DNA from: Lepisosteus oculatus
Taxonomy: Eukaryota; Chordata; Actinopteri; Semionotiformes; Lepisosteidae
Assembly (NCBI RefSeq): GCF_040954835.1
Contig: NC_090705.1
Coordinates: 17,124,436-17,188,435, forward strand
Reading direction: 5' to 3'
DNA length: 64,000 bases
Positions 1 to 12,373 of this stretch are shown here, one piece after another. Numbering within the stretch: the stretch's first letter is position 1; the number at the start of each line of letters is the position of its first letter. The translations under genes were made by a program, and so were the position numbers. The notes beneath the pieces were generated by a model. That model did no database searches, was not told the DNA's origin, and saw only the letters and a program-made list of their open reading frames with translations.

Positions 1-3000
1 AATTATTAAATTTTGTTCTGAATTTAACAAAATGTTTCAAGGGGGTTAATTAATGTTTCAAGGGTTTGGTGCCCACAAGTACACTAGCCAGCTTCTAATA
101 AATGTCCCCCGTGGAAAAGCACTAAAAACAATAGTGAAACAAAAGAAAAACAAATGGGATTTGCAAATCATTAATTTTAACAGAACATAATTTATAATGA
201 AAACCTGATGTCATCGCTTCCATGGAACAACACTTGGCATAAACTGTAAGGCGGGAATCACATAGCAGTGGGGGTAGGATAGGGTTGAAGAGAAAGGGAA
301 GGAAATAAGTTAATGGAATTTGAGTTTAACAAAGTTTGGTGTGGCATGGATAGGGCACAAATATCAAAACACTAAAGGGTCTTTTTTTTACCACGAAAGC
401 CATCACTGAAAATCTTTCACTAATTCATGGAACAGCTACACTACACTAAACAAACTCAATGCAAATTCAAGAGGGAACAATGCGATATGTGAATGGAATT
501 AGTCCATACTTTCACTGAGAGACAAATTATTTAATTAAGAGTTCCCGTCATTCACATTTTTAAACTCTGTAGTCCATTGTATTTGAGGCAAGTGGTCTTT
601 GATCAATAAGTAAAATTCTCAATACCACTCATCTTTCAAATGAAAAGCAATGTTTCAGCTGCAGGAAACAAATGAACCATTTCAATGCATGAAAAATGCA
701 AAAACATACTTCTTAAAATGAATGGAGAACAAAGCACAATTTATGAATTAAATGCAGTTCTTGACCAGGAGAAGCAGAATACAGATGATGCGTCTTTAAA
801 GCCGAACTCTCTGTAGACCCCCTCCCGATCAGCTCAGCTCACTTTTACCAGAGTCCTCATTCCAGCACAGAATAGGCAGCATGTCACCAGTATGAAATCT
901 GCAGAGATTGCTATTGTATAGGAAGCTAATGATATCAAGGCAAATACGAAACCACCCCTCTGCTAGTGACGAGAGATGCTCTCGGGGAAACACAATCAAA
1001 GGCATTGCCCTGCTTCAGAAGGGTCCAACTCCAGTCCTCAGGGGCCATCAGGCAGGTTTTATAATCCTCTTTAAATCTCCAGCTTCTTAAGAACAAGGAA
1101 AGCCCTCATCTTGTCCAGTTAAGCAAATAAGACTTAAATTCAGTAATTATGGGCTCAGATGTAAAGAAAGCCAGAAACCTTCCAGCCCTCCAGGAACGGG
1201 GCTGTATACCTCCGCCCTACTTCAAACCAGTAATGTCTGGACTACAGGAAACCTTGCACTCCAAATTAAAACCTTTACTATGTTGAGTCAATTTAGAGCT
1301 ACCGGCTCGTTTAGGAAGAAGCACAGACTGCAAAGTGGATGACCAAGGAAGTTTTGCTGCTCTGCCATGCTGCACTGCGGCAGGCTGAGGGCTTTCACAC
1401 CTAATCCCTCTGTGGGCGTCTACCATCAGGAAATCTCGGCAATAGCCAGAGAGGAGCACAGCTAAGTTCAAAACCGTGACCTCTAGGTTTTCCGACTCCT
1501 GCAGGAGGATTTTACCAGATATGGCCTTAGGAGCCTGTATTTACTCTTTTATAATAGAATTGAGAGTTCTAGGACTTAAAGATAAGACCATAAAATCACT
1601 AAGAAGCACAAAGAAATGACCAAATGAAAACTAATGCAGCTCATTTTTGATCGTTTACTGCAAAGGATCTTTACGTGAAAATGTGGTCCCTGTGCCTCAA
1701 GGCATTGCTATGAGGTTCATTTAACATTCAAGACTGCTCATATTGTAGAAGATGTGAGTAGCACCAGGCTACCCTTGGTAAGATATATAGCTGCAAACTA
1801 TAGGAATCTGAGGGGCTTGGCATAAAGTATCCCATTGTAATTAATGGAAGGATGACTGTTACCACTGCATGATTTACACTATACAAAAATGGAAGATACT
1901 GTATGCCATTGCGGTAATGCTTAATGTGAGCAGTGAAAGCAATCTGGTTCTGGCAAGACGAGGTGTTGAGATATCTCCAAGGAGCTCTTCTGAAGCATCT
2001 GGTTCATTCTGCTGCTTGAAAGGGAAGTTAGCCAACTCATTTGGCTGTGTGCTAGGAGCCTGGAAATCTCATTCAGCTCGATCATTTACTTTTAAATGTC
2101 AGCATCAGAATTCAGTAATGCGTGCCTGTGAAAGTCCACTGCTAATGCTTTATTAAACTCCTTTTTTTAAAAACAAACAACTGTGAAAAGTCCCAATTCA
2201 GATTCACTCAAAAGAATCTGTGCATCCAGCCAGGGTGCCATCTTTCAATCCATACTTAAGTTTTCCCACATTTTAAAGTGACAAAATTCACAACCGACCC
2301 ATATTAAATACAACAGTAGAGAGAGTGCAAAGCAGGACTTGAAACTGGCTGCAAAATGAAAAATTCAGCCCACATATCCCAAGATTGAAATGTCAACTAG
2401 TTTCCATGAAACTCCAATAATAATAACCAGAAAAAAAAACAGACTTAGGTAGTGTTTAGCTGTTTCATCATACTGATATTCAACAGCGTACCACAGCGAA
2501 GCCAGATTGTATATAAAAATAAAGGAAGTGAGTGACATACCACTCCAATATTGCTAAAATGAAAAATATAGCTGACCGCAGTCATTGCCCCTTATAACTT
2601 ACCCTTTCAAGTTAGGTCCTATACTCCAGAGAGTATAACTTAGAGTTCTCAAGCATTGCTTATGGGGAAAGGGTTCTAATGTATTGATGTGACAGCCTAC
2701 CATTTTCAAAATATTCACAGGGCCTCGATGAGCTTGACACTCCCTGGCCTCACTTCATCTGACGCACTAACATCCAGACACACTCACATGGCACATGGGT
2801 ATAGAGATAGAAGCAACAGCATTATCACCCCCTAGCTTGAATTTGCCAGATCTCAGAAGCCAAGCAAAGCTGGGCCAACTACTGGGGATAAATAGTTCTG
2901 TATACAGTAAATGTAAGGAAATGTCATCAAGACTTTATGTAAAGTGACAAAAGAAAACTTTGGGGAAACAGATTAGATGAGGCTATCAAAGAATCGCAGG

Positions 3001-4418
3001 GAAGCCTTCATTCATACTCCAACTTTGAACAGAAACTTATGATGATGCAGAAAATAGGCAATATATCTAAATTTAATATACTGTACACACTATAATCATA
3101 CTACTGTATGTATAAACAGTATACTGGAATACACCTCATGATGCTTCTACGGCATTCCAATGATACCAAATGCATTTCAGCTTTAATAATGCCCATCTCC
3201 ATGAAAGAGCAGCAAAAACTTCTCCCATTGCTCTGAGGCAGCAATTAAGCACAAGGGGATTCTTGAATGAAAGTCCTCTTCTCGAAGCCCACTTGAAATG
3301 CACAGCCAGCTCCTGTTTATTTAATTTCAAGAAGGCTTCAAGATCTATTATTGTACCAACAGATCTGTGGACCTAAGGTCTCTCATAGTCTGTGGTGTAA
3401 ACTTTAGGGGGTGATATGGAACTCCATAGAAACTGGAGATAGGTAGTCTCATTTTAAAACACAATTCATGCATTAATGGAATTGTGAAGATAAATGGTAA
3501 TTGTGTGAAGGATTTGTAATTCAAGAAAAACATGATTATTTCATCTTCTCCTCAGAGACCCATCTATGACAGTCTAGAACAGTGTAACCAAGTCCAGTCT
3601 CACAACCACACAGCGATGTTTTTATAATTATAGAACGAAACTGCACCCTAGGCAAACTTTTTTTGAAAGTGTGGTTTCTTAATAGGACCTCTTTACACAT
3701 AATAGGCAGTAATTAGGAGATAATTTTAGACATTCATTTTCAGCAATCTGCATCTACTTATTCACTTAAAACAAAAATGTTTCTGGGAAATGTTTAAGTT
3801 TTTTCAATTAATGCTTGAGATGCTTTATTGGAGTGTAATTAAAAAGGAGGAGACGTTAGTCTCCCACACACCAGAAGACCTGCATGCAAATCAACACAAA
3901 ACCTAGACAGAAGGTAGTCTCTCGTTTTATACACCCATTTGGATTTGCACAGAACTCATTTGTAAAGAATTAAGGTGAACAATTCAAGTACCAACAAAAA
4001 CTTGAACTTGAAACTGGTCGTTGGTTTTTGGCCAGTTTAGTTATTTTTGTCAGAATCGTGTTATTATCATCGGTTTTAGTTATGCAGTGTACCCTTTGAA
4101 CTGAGTAAAGGCGGTGATTTGTACTGTTAAACTTCTTCATAAACTGAAATGATCAATTCCTCTTGTTTTGTAATCCCACCTGCGAATTCCTTAAGGTAAA
4201 GGTATTTGTCTAATTATATTAAGATTACAAATATTTGTCAATACATGAAAACTGGGAACTGTTGCCATTAATAAGCATGCTTAAAATAACGGATACTAAA
4301 ACAAGTGTACTATCTTCATGCACGCTTTGTGCCACAGCCTTTACCACATTTCCGATCAAATACGTCATAAAATCTAAAACTATTTTTCAAACGAAGACTT
4401 TGCGCTTTAGTTACCTAC
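1..4418 (-). other. NKD2 intron 3 (5' part), no exon found
   Basis: AT-rich DNA downstream of the NKD2 exon 3 donor. I looked for the next NKD2 exons, especially the EF-hand block, on the minus strand and found none, so the intron exceeds 4.4 kb and runs past the left edge. It contains one 5S-like SINE fragment near 2.84 kb and nothing else recognised. Confidence 0.5.
2838..2894 (+). repeat. 5S rRNA-derived SINE fragment
   Basis: The words agatctcagaagccaagcaaa followed by gctgggcc match the 5S rRNA internal segment (GATCTC.GAAGCTAAGCAGGG..GGGCC). The match fades after about 55 bases. It is far too short and diverged for a 5S gene, so it is best read as a fragment of a 5S-headed (SINE3-type) element like the longer copies at 7.86 and 16.1 kb. 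Confidence 0.55.
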
Positions 4419-4823
4419 CTGTCCGTCTTTGATTTTGTGCTCTGGAGCGCCGTACCTCTCGCCTTCTTCCAAACCCCTCCGTGCGTTTACCACAAAACTG
4501 TGTCCTAATACAAGGATAGAAGGATGTATAAAACGCATAAGCAGAGAAAACACAATATAACTGAGTAACGCATCTATTAACGTTTCATATTAAGTCAACG
4601 TTAATATATCACATAGTAAGTGGCGATAAACAGAGACCGCTCACCTTCGGGATTCTCTCTCTGTTTACACGCTACTTGCCCAGCGAAGCATGGAAAGAAA
4701 AAAGAAAGGAATTACACATTTAAAATGTGAAAATCAATCGTTTAACTTTTAAAGAATCTAAAACATACACAGCATACTATGACGCTACTGTATCTCACCG
4801 TGTTTTGACTGGGGTTTCCCCAT
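4419..4823 (-). CDS. NKD2: NKD2 (naked cuticle homolog 2), 5' coding exons, partial
   Basis: Naked cuticle proteins bind Dishevelled and damp Wnt signalling; NKD2 also escorts TGF-alpha vesicles to the basolateral membrane. Three minus-strand exons join in frame: exon 1 4823-4799 (residues 1-8 plus one base), exon 2 4671-4645 (27 nt), exon 3 4504-4419. The start reads MGKPQSKHA, then CKQRENPEG, then SFVVNARRGLEEGERYG, and reaches residue 46 at a CAG|gtaggt donor. NKD family members begin MGK.QSKHA and carry RRESPEGDSF; glycine 2 is the family's myristoylation site. Donors are CACG|gtgaga and GAAG|gtgagc; acceptors are aagtag and ttgtattag. The EF-hand exon (LYDFDN type) was searched for in 1-4400 and not found, so the gene continues left of position 1. 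Assignment to NKD2 rather than NKD1 rests on the QSKH start and the TRIP13 neighbour. The intron/exon chain is inferred, not transcript-supported. Confidence 0.85.
4645..4671 (-). other. NKD2: NKD2 27-nt microexon 2
   Basis: This 27-nt exon supplies two bases of codon 9, eight codons (CKQRENPE) and one base of the next. Both sides join in phase with the neighbouring exons. The introns around it are only about 127 and 140 bp. The acceptor (gggcaagtag) has a poor pyrimidine tract, whereas the donor (gtgagc) is good. The peptide aligns with the conserved RRESPEG block of NKD proteins. Confidence 0.75.
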
Positions 4824-5100
4824 TCTTTGGCTTTTGGTCAGCTACAAGTTCCTTGAGCAACCCTTCACCAAGAGGATGGTCATTTGGTCTGGTGTTAGAA
4901 ATGCAGATCCCAACGAACAAATCCCAGAAATCTTTTTAAACCATCGGAGCCGGGTTGTTTTCGGACAAACAACCAGCACAGGTGCTACTCCGCTAAACGG
5001 AAAAAGGTTCACACATCAAGTAAAAAGGAGAGAGATTTCCGAAATAACCCCGACACTCGCGTCGCGACTTGCTGCAAAGCTAATTCTGATCAACTAAAAG
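4824..5100 (-). promoter_or_regulatory. NKD2: Probable NKD2 5' UTR and promoter side
   Basis: This is the sequence immediately upstream of the NKD2 start on the minus strand. It has a local cluster of CpG dinucleotides in otherwise CpG-poor DNA, including the palindrome GTCGCGAC at 5061-5068. No TATA box is evident. The transcription start is not determinable by eye, so the boundary is nominal. Confidence 0.4.
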
Positions 5101-5510
5101 CGCAGTTGAACACTACACAGCAAAGCTGGAAGGCTGACTGACAGTATTGAGAACGCCACCTGGTGACTCCTATAGTTCATTTTATGCTGAGCAACACATT
5201 TAAATTTGGTGTTAGCAAGGAGACATTTCATCAGTATAGAAAATAGAAATGGACTGGTCTGTAACAAATACTGTATGTCCCTGTGTTGTTTTCTCCCGGT
5301 TTGCTCTCTCTGCGTGTACTGTATGTTGCAACTACAAACATTCTGCAGTTTTTTTTTTAATTCACGAAGCAGAAGTGATGTTTGAAGTCTTCCGTAAATT
5401 AGGACAGCAATAGCGCATTTAAATGCCTTCTTCCTTTTAATTAACAACTCTTGAGAATAACCGACGACAAACATTAAGTTTGTCATTAACAAACATTCCA
5501 GAAAATCTGT

Positions 5511-5535
5511 TTTGTTGTTGTTGTTGTTGTTGTTT
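5511..5535 (+). repeat. (TTG)n microsatellite
   Basis: About eight uninterrupted TTG units in the spacer right of NKD2. Confidence 0.9.
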
Positions 5536-5662
5536 CATTGCCGATATGAATAACTCATATTTTACCAAGTATCACACATAGAAAAACGGCCACCCAAAGC
5601 AAACCAGTTACAAAAAAACATTAACTAGTCACAGGCGTTCAATAAGTGGAGACAGGCTAAGG

Positions 5663-5876
5663 CAGGGGTCTCTTACTCTGGTCCTTGACAACCAGTCCAG
5701 TTAGTTTTACAGGTAATCTCTTGCTAAAGATTTTGAAAGACGTGTAAATTATTATTATCAGTTAATCAAACCATCTGTTCGAATAAGAATATATTAATTA
5801 ATTTAACATTTCTTTCTATTAAAATTAACTACATTTTTAATTTGATAAATCTCAGGAGTCAGGTTGGAGACACCTA
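5663..5876. mobile_element. hAT-like non-autonomous MITE
   Basis: The left end (caggggtctcttactctggtc) and the reverse complement of the right end (taggtgtctccaacctgact) are imperfect terminal inverted repeats of about 20 bp. They have the CAGGGGTGTCCAACCTTGGTCC look common to fish hAT MITEs. The interior is AT-rich and noncoding. Target-site duplications are too eroded to call. Confidence 0.55.
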
Positions 5877-6224
5877 AAATAAGTTATATTAGGAAATGCA
5901 GTATTTGCTTTCTAAGATATAGATATTCCACTCCCTCCCTTATTCCCTCCACTAGTGTCTTACTGATTCAAGGAAATTTTGAAAACACCTTGTGTCATAG
6001 TCTGGGGCTTGCTGGATAAAAGCACCCAGAATTCTGGCAGGGTGTGTGGCCGAACTGTCAAATCTCAGAACTGGTCACACAGCACTGTGGGAGACAGACA
6101 ATGTCTCTAGACTGACAGGCTGAAGGAATTGAACCTTTCTTGTCTTGAACAGAAAGCTATGAGAAGCTCATCCAAGTACTCACAATCCTCAAAGACACGA
6201 ACAAGTTGATACACGGACCAGAGG

Positions 6225-6440
6225 GTGAGAAAGTGCATTTAAAACCATGTCCAGGAGAAACTTCTTTACACAAAGGTTGTGGGGGAGTGGAACAATCTAT
6301 CCAGCCATGTTTTTGAAGCTGATTCCCTGGTTTCTTTCAGAAACCGCTGGATAAGAACCTTGGATCAATTAACTTCTAACTACTAATCAGACTAGATGGA
6401 CCGTTTCGTTTGTATCCTCTCTTATGTTCTTGAGATATTG
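6225..6440 (+). mobile_element. LINE 3' fragment (CR1/L2-like ORF2 tail)
   Basis: With frame corrections the strand reads like the ORF2 carboxy end of CR1/L2 elements: an FFTQ-RVV-VWN-LPSHV-type block, then FK-RLD, ending in a cttatgttctt tail. The words cttctttacacaaaggttgtgg and ctggtttctttcagaaaccgctggat are also present in the copies at 34.45 kb and, inverted, at 32.17 kb. It is a decayed 5'-truncated relic. Confidence 0.65.
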
Positions 6441-7856
6441 TAAATGAAGGGACAGCCAGTGGGCTGATTGAACTCAAGAGGAGATCTGAGTCTCTTTTCT
6501 CCCAGAGTCAAGCAGGAGGAGGGTATAAATAGGGGTAGTCTTTAGGAGTGTAGAGAGTCTGGGGAGATGCAGGAGTTGGCTGCTATGTGCCAGTTGGTCA
6601 GAAGCATTTTACTACTGGTTAAACAGCATGCATCACAGTTAAAGCTCAGAACTGAATGCTCAAGCATCTGTCATTATCAGCAGCCTCCACACAATTTTGC
6701 ACTCTGTGGAAAACCTATTGGCTCACTGAGATGGGAGAGGGGAGTCTGGGCTCTAGTGGACATGGACTCCTGTAGGAGCAACATGGGCACCCACACTCAG
6801 AGTAAGCTGCTCTAAATGACGTATTGCTTATTGTACTGTTACTGCTCCACAAGTGTATGTACTGAGACTCTGAGTGTACAATGTGGAGCTGAGGGGTGAT
6901 CCCTCACCTTTGGCTTGCTTGAAAGTTATGAGAGGGGTAAGAAACCTGTTACGCACCATTCAGCAATCCTCAAAGAAGTCTGGTCTTCCTCTATTCACTG
7001 ACACTTGGCAGGACTAAGATCTAAAGTCAGCATTGCAAATAAGGGTTATTCTATTTCTGATCAAACATTCTGCCTTCTCATTCTTCAGGATCCATGCAAA
7101 CACCCACTAAGATCCTCTGTTTTGTCACAAGGATGACCTACAGTAGCAACAGGACTCATGGAACTGCACTCCGGATTTCTGAGTACTTGATGATTACCAT
7201 ATGGGCATGAAGTAGGCCCATGTGGTGAGTAATAATTTCTAACGATAGTTTCTGATTGTTTGTAGTTGATATTAATGTTATTTATTCTGAACAAAATGGC
7301 CATGTTGTGTTTTTGTAAACTGCTCAAGACTCTGTGAAGTGAATAAAGGGAAAATAAAATGAGTAAGGGTTTGACAAGGTTTGATTAATACACTTCATGC
7401 TTGCAAGATGTCATATTTGTTGCCATTGGTGTTCCGAAGTATATTTTGAAATGAAAATAACTTCATTAACATAAACATCTAAATGTAACAGGGCTCACCC
7501 CCTGCTCTCACAGCCTTTAAACAACCAGGATCGAATCCTGGATGTGGTGGAGAGAGGAGAGCTCATCCCATGAAGAACAGGGAAACTGGGGCATTAGAAT
7601 CAGAGATTGCTCTCTGATTTTATTGGAACTTAATGGGTAACGATATCCTGTACCACTGTACGCTACTTACGCACCCCGCAAGGTACAGAGATAGTGTTTT
7701 TATGGAAATGCACTGAACACAACCAGTTCAATAGTGCTCATTCAATTCCAGACAGGTACCTTTAGTACGGTAGAATGATGATCCACGAGTCATAAATCAA
7801 TCATGCTGATTTGTCTTTTCTTTGTTCCCTGGTCCTTCAAGACAGTCAGCTCTTGA

Positions 7857-8200
7857 ATGATAAGCAAGGCTGGGTCTGGTTCAGTACTGAGATGGGAGGA
7901 CTTAGGTGTTAGTGGTCCAGCAGGTGAGATTCTTCCCACTTAACCATGGTTTCCAATCCTTGGCCCCATTTCAGGCACAGATGCCATCTTGCAATACATT
8001 AAACTAAGGTGATTAAATCCAATTGTACTGTCCATAAAAATAGTGCTGCTAACCATTGTCTTTTGGCTAAATTATATTCTGAGCTTGTACAAACTGGCTT
8101 GCCTCCCATTCTCTCTTGTTCTCAGATGTGTAAAACTCTTTGGGATCCTTTGGGTAGAAGTGCTCTGTAAAAGCTGTTTATTATTCTTCTTATTAAAAAG
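7857..8200 (+). mobile_element. 5S-headed SINE (SINE3-like), diverged
   Basis: It opens with a 5S-like segment (aagcaaggctgggtctggtt, then gtactgagatgggag). A body follows with tgccatcttgcaatacattaaactaaggt, which parallels the tgccatcttgcggatgagac..taaaccaaggt block of fish SINE3-type elements. It ends with a LINE-type tail (ctttgggatcctttgggtagaagtgct and TTATT repeats). The order matches the minus-strand copy at 16.1 kb. Confidence 0.6.
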
Positions 8201-11200
8201 CTACATATTCTAAATATATAATTGCTGCTATAGAATCAAGCAGTAGAGTGAAATGTATTCAAAGACGTATATCTCGGTAAACTTCACTAGAGTGACAAAC
8301 AGTTTTTACCACCATTATTTTGCAGTCATCTGCAAGGATAAAAAAAATTGAAGGAGCATTTTAAAGAGCACAATGTTCCCTTGGTAATTTTTCTGGTTTT
8401 CACTTGTGACTAAACTCTGTTTCCCATAAAAGCTCAGCATTCCTGAGTTCCTGTTATGTGGATTTTGAGATTGCTGGAGTCCATGTGTGAAAGAAAAGAA
8501 GGAGCTCAGTAAAGCACCACATTGAGCAGAAGGCACGCATATGCACACACTGGCCAAAATATTAGAAAGTCAAATGAATGGATCTTTTCAGTGGCGCTAT
8601 CCTTATCTTGCTCAGGAAAATCCCCATATCTCCCTCGTGTTTGAAACTGGTAAAACTGTTGGCATGTGGATTTTAATCTCAACACAACATACCCACAACC
8701 CAGCCATGACTGAAATCAATTCTGATAGATGAATGGATCATCTAAATAGAAAGATTATATTTGTTTTGCAAATATTTAAAAACCTTGTGGAATGCATCTC
8801 GCATTCTGTTTCGACTGTTTTCATTGCTCACAGAGGCCCAACAGGTTATTTGGTGAGGGTTCCTAATACTTTGTCCGGTGAATATTCACACAAAATCTAA
8901 TTTATTGACACAGAGACAAATGGTCATTTGGTCATCATTATTTGGCTCTTAATAGTTTTTGGCACAATGTGTGCTTTATTTCTTTGTAATCATTATTGTT
9001 TAATATGAAGTTTAACTCATTTAGATTAACACAATGTACCAAATCTTAAATAAGAGATAATGAGTAGAAGAAGACTAGTTTTCTTTACTACAATTATATA
9101 TAATCATGTTAGAAAATATGTACTGCGGTACCACCTACACTTCCTGGCAAAAAGGTTTTAAAAAATATTTCTGCTGGAATTACAAACTAGCATGACAGAC
9201 CACACTCATAAAAAAGAACCACATGGAGCCATTTAAACAGCTGAACATTTCAGATGATAAAGTGCTCCTCACAACTGCTTTTTCACTGACAGGGGATATC
9301 CTTTCCACATAACTGACAGGGCCCTCACCTGAGTCAAATACACCCCTTCCTTCATCAACCCCAGCCACAGCTATACTTCACTTGTCCTGCCTTTTCACCC
9401 CAACACCCTGTCAATACAAGGTCATTTTATGGATTGACCCTTCAGCTGGAATCATTTTTACAGACCTACAGACCATTCATCTCATACTGCTGACCACCTA
9501 ACCTGCACAACCTTCTTACCTAGAGATCTCTTACATATCCACAACCTCCACCCATTCCAGGAATGTCTCACTGCAATAGAATCTTTGGCATATCCTGCAA
9601 ATACTTATCTAACACCACAGATCTTGCCACTCAGAGGGTACCGTACTTGTCCAGGAATTTCAACTATTGCATCTCTTATAAACGTGCCCTGCCATTTACT
9701 GTAGGTTGGTGGAACAGGAAGAAGGCTGTCCCGCTGTTTCAGGGAACACAATTCCAGAGCTGTAAAGATCAAAGAGCTCTTTGGGCTGATAGCCCGCATT
9801 TACCTCTTCCAAGCATGACTACATTGACCTCTCTGTGTCCTTCAATAGGGATGCAAAGACTCTTCTGCAAGAAAGAGATTGGAGGTCAAAATCATTGTTA
9901 GATTGGTTTCACACCTTCTCCTAGCTCTCAGTGACGCACCTGTTTCTTTTTAAATCCTTTCACTTCACAAACAGCTGCCTCTCACACCTCCCCCTGGAAT
10001 TTATGTCAGATTTACATTTTGCTCTTTCTGCCACCTGAACCCCCAGATATTCTCTTTTCTTTCTTTTGTTTTCGGCACCCCTCTTCTCTCTGTGTTTTTA
10101 CATTCCTAAGGAGGGCTTCACAGCTGAAAAGTGGAGTATTTCCAGTGTGGAATTAACCTCCATATCTTCCTCTGCAGCCAACTGACTGACGCTGCTCCAC
10201 TTTCTGACCTCTTCTAAAAGAGCTCCATGATGTTGTCGACAACATTTGCCCTCAGTCTTTCTGTTTTTTTGTAGGTGAAAGCTGCCAGACATTTTGACTT
10301 GTTAACCCTTTGTTTTATAATGCATTTCATTGTCCTGTTGATGCTATTGAAAGATGCCTTGAATCAAAGCCAGTGAGAAAAGTGTTGATGTGGTGATGTG
10401 ATGAATAACATCGCATAGTGGAATAATGTTGGACAGGCAGTCTTACTGTTGGTGAGCAGAGGACATTGTCTTTATAAGCGCTTAGGAAATCTTTGGAAGG
10501 TTTGTGGCTTTGCAGTATTTCCTATCTATTACATTGCAGTTGATCTGTGCAGACCACTAGAACAGAAATTATTCGTCTGATATCATAAGAGATTATTAAT
10601 TGAATTAAATTGAATTATGCGTACCCACCTTGTGACATTCAATCTACAACACACTTCACAACCACTTCACGTACTGGATTTATGATGTCTGTGTGGTCAA
10701 GAACCATTTTAGATGATAGACTGAGGTTCAATAGACTATATTTATACACCAACAAATTGCAAGTTTATCAACTTGTGGAAATGTTCCTCACCTTATTTTG
10801 CAGAATCATATAAAAATATAGCATGAACTGAAAAAGGTTTGGTTTTTTTTCCATTTTTGAGCATGTGGATGAAGATTGTGCTCTTGTTATTCTGGATTGG
10901 AGCATACATGTAGCAATGTTCCTACTAACAATTAAACATGCCCTTAAAACAACAGATCACGCAGCATTTGATAGTCATATTACAAGATTACGCGGCTGTA
11001 AATTCCATTGTGAGGTTTGTAAGATAACTCACAGATGCTCTTTTCCATGACAAACAAGTGTTGGCTTCTATTTTGGTTCTCCTAGCAAGTGTTAGAAATC
11101 AGAGGTCTATAATCTGCTGCCAAATAACAGGCAAATTTTTTGGAGGACATACTGAAATCTGGACTCACTTCTAAAGCGCCAAAAATAATAACTGTTAGTT

Positions 11201-12140
11201 ACAGTGAAATGAAGTGGGGTTTCAACATCATTTAGGATCCTCTTAATGTTTAACAGTTAAGTCAGTCCTGATGGTTTTAATTTACATACACCTCAAAGAT
11301 CACAAAACAAGATTACGAGATTTTGCAACCTGCTTTAATATAATTTTTGGCACTTTAACTGTTATTGATTTATTGTTGTTTTTTTTAATTTCAATAGTAA
11401 ATTCATAACATTTAAGGTTGTGAATGCCAAAAAGTTCAGTGGTTGCCAAAATCACTGGGGTTATTTGTTTCCTCAAATCCCAACGTGTGAGAGTGCATGT
11501 CAGACAAACCACAAGCAAATATTCACACAGGTTTTTTAAAAAGTCAGAATTTTCATTTTGTTGGAACAGGCCTGAACATGAAGAGTTTTTAACGTACACA
11601 TTTCAAAATCAGGTCAATTATTTAATGTTCACAATATAAATGCTTTTCAGTAGTACAGAAAACAACACATTCATTGTTAATTCCAAGACTGTGCATGTGT
11701 AGGATATATCAAAAGAATAATTTTGCTTGTTTTTACTCAATATCCTGTTGACCAGTGTTATGAGTAATCAATTAGGTTATTGACAATGAAGAAACTAATA
11801 AACTTCATCCTTGTAAATGGGGAAACATGGAAATAGTTTTTTTTGCAAAGAAGAAGGTTTGTAAATGTTTGAATATGCAAATAATAAGGAATTCAGCATC
11901 CAGCAGCTTAATGAGCACCTTACTACAATTTATAAGGAGCATCAGTTCTCTGACATTTGCAAAACAAATATTTGAACTGTATGTTTTGACTTAACTAACC
12001 AGGGCTTATTACTCACCCCCTACTGAAAGAGAATGCTCAGAAAGTACTGTATATCTCAAGATCACACCACAGCAAGCCTGAATGAACAGTTGGCAAAGAC
12101 AGACAGCTTATTTAAGCTATCAAATTCCCTCTACCTGTCA
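8201..12140. other. Spacer, no gene recognised
   Basis: No conserved coding segment, tRNA or clear repeat was recognised. From about 9.3 to 10.3 kb the plus strand is unusually pyrimidine-rich and holds a 112-codon open frame with no recognisable protein features. That part may be an old mobile-element relic, but no diagnostic motif survives. Confidence 0.4.
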
Positions 12141-12145
12141 GGTAA

Positions 12146-12373
12146 AGTGCGGTGACTCTGTGGCTAATAATCTGTCCCTGTGGCTGGAAGATTGCTGGTT
12201 TGTGTCCTGAAGCCAGCAGAGAAATCCTACTCCCTCGGGCCCCTGACCCTGTGCTCTGATGCCCAGCTTCTCTGGCTGTTTGTGTCTCACACGGAGAGCA
12301 AGTTGGGGTATGTGAAAAGATAAATTCCTAATATAAGAAATTGTATGTGGCCAATAAAGTGATCTTATCTTAT
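12146..12373 (+). mobile_element. tRNA-derived SINE, family A copy 1
   Basis: Shares its order and wording with the copy at 18.34 kb: gtggctggaag, a tRNA B-box-like region, aatcctactc and gggcccctga, tgtgctctga, tgtgtctcac, ggagagcaag, then a terminal ataaattc, ttgtatgtggc tail. This copy lacks the middle segment (cttaaccccacctgctccag region) and ends in a tcttatctta tail. Confidence 0.65.

Noticed and set aside
4094-4100. CTTTGAA (TCF/LEF-like) site near NKD2, a Wnt feedback gene
   Set aside because: A 7-mer of this composition is expected several times by chance here. There was no cluster to support function.
5094-5492. 132-codon minus-strand open frame right of NKD2
   Set aside because: No family motif and AT-rich codon use. 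The NKD2 start codon and exon chain lie elsewhere, so this is probably a chance frame.
7500-7560. aggatcgaatcctgg, resembling a tRNA B box
   Set aside because: No A box or stems nearby, and no shared body with the SINE copies.
9563-9901. 112-codon open frame in the spacer
   Set aside because: No recognisable domain, no splice context and pyrimidine-biased sequence, so not annotated as a gene.
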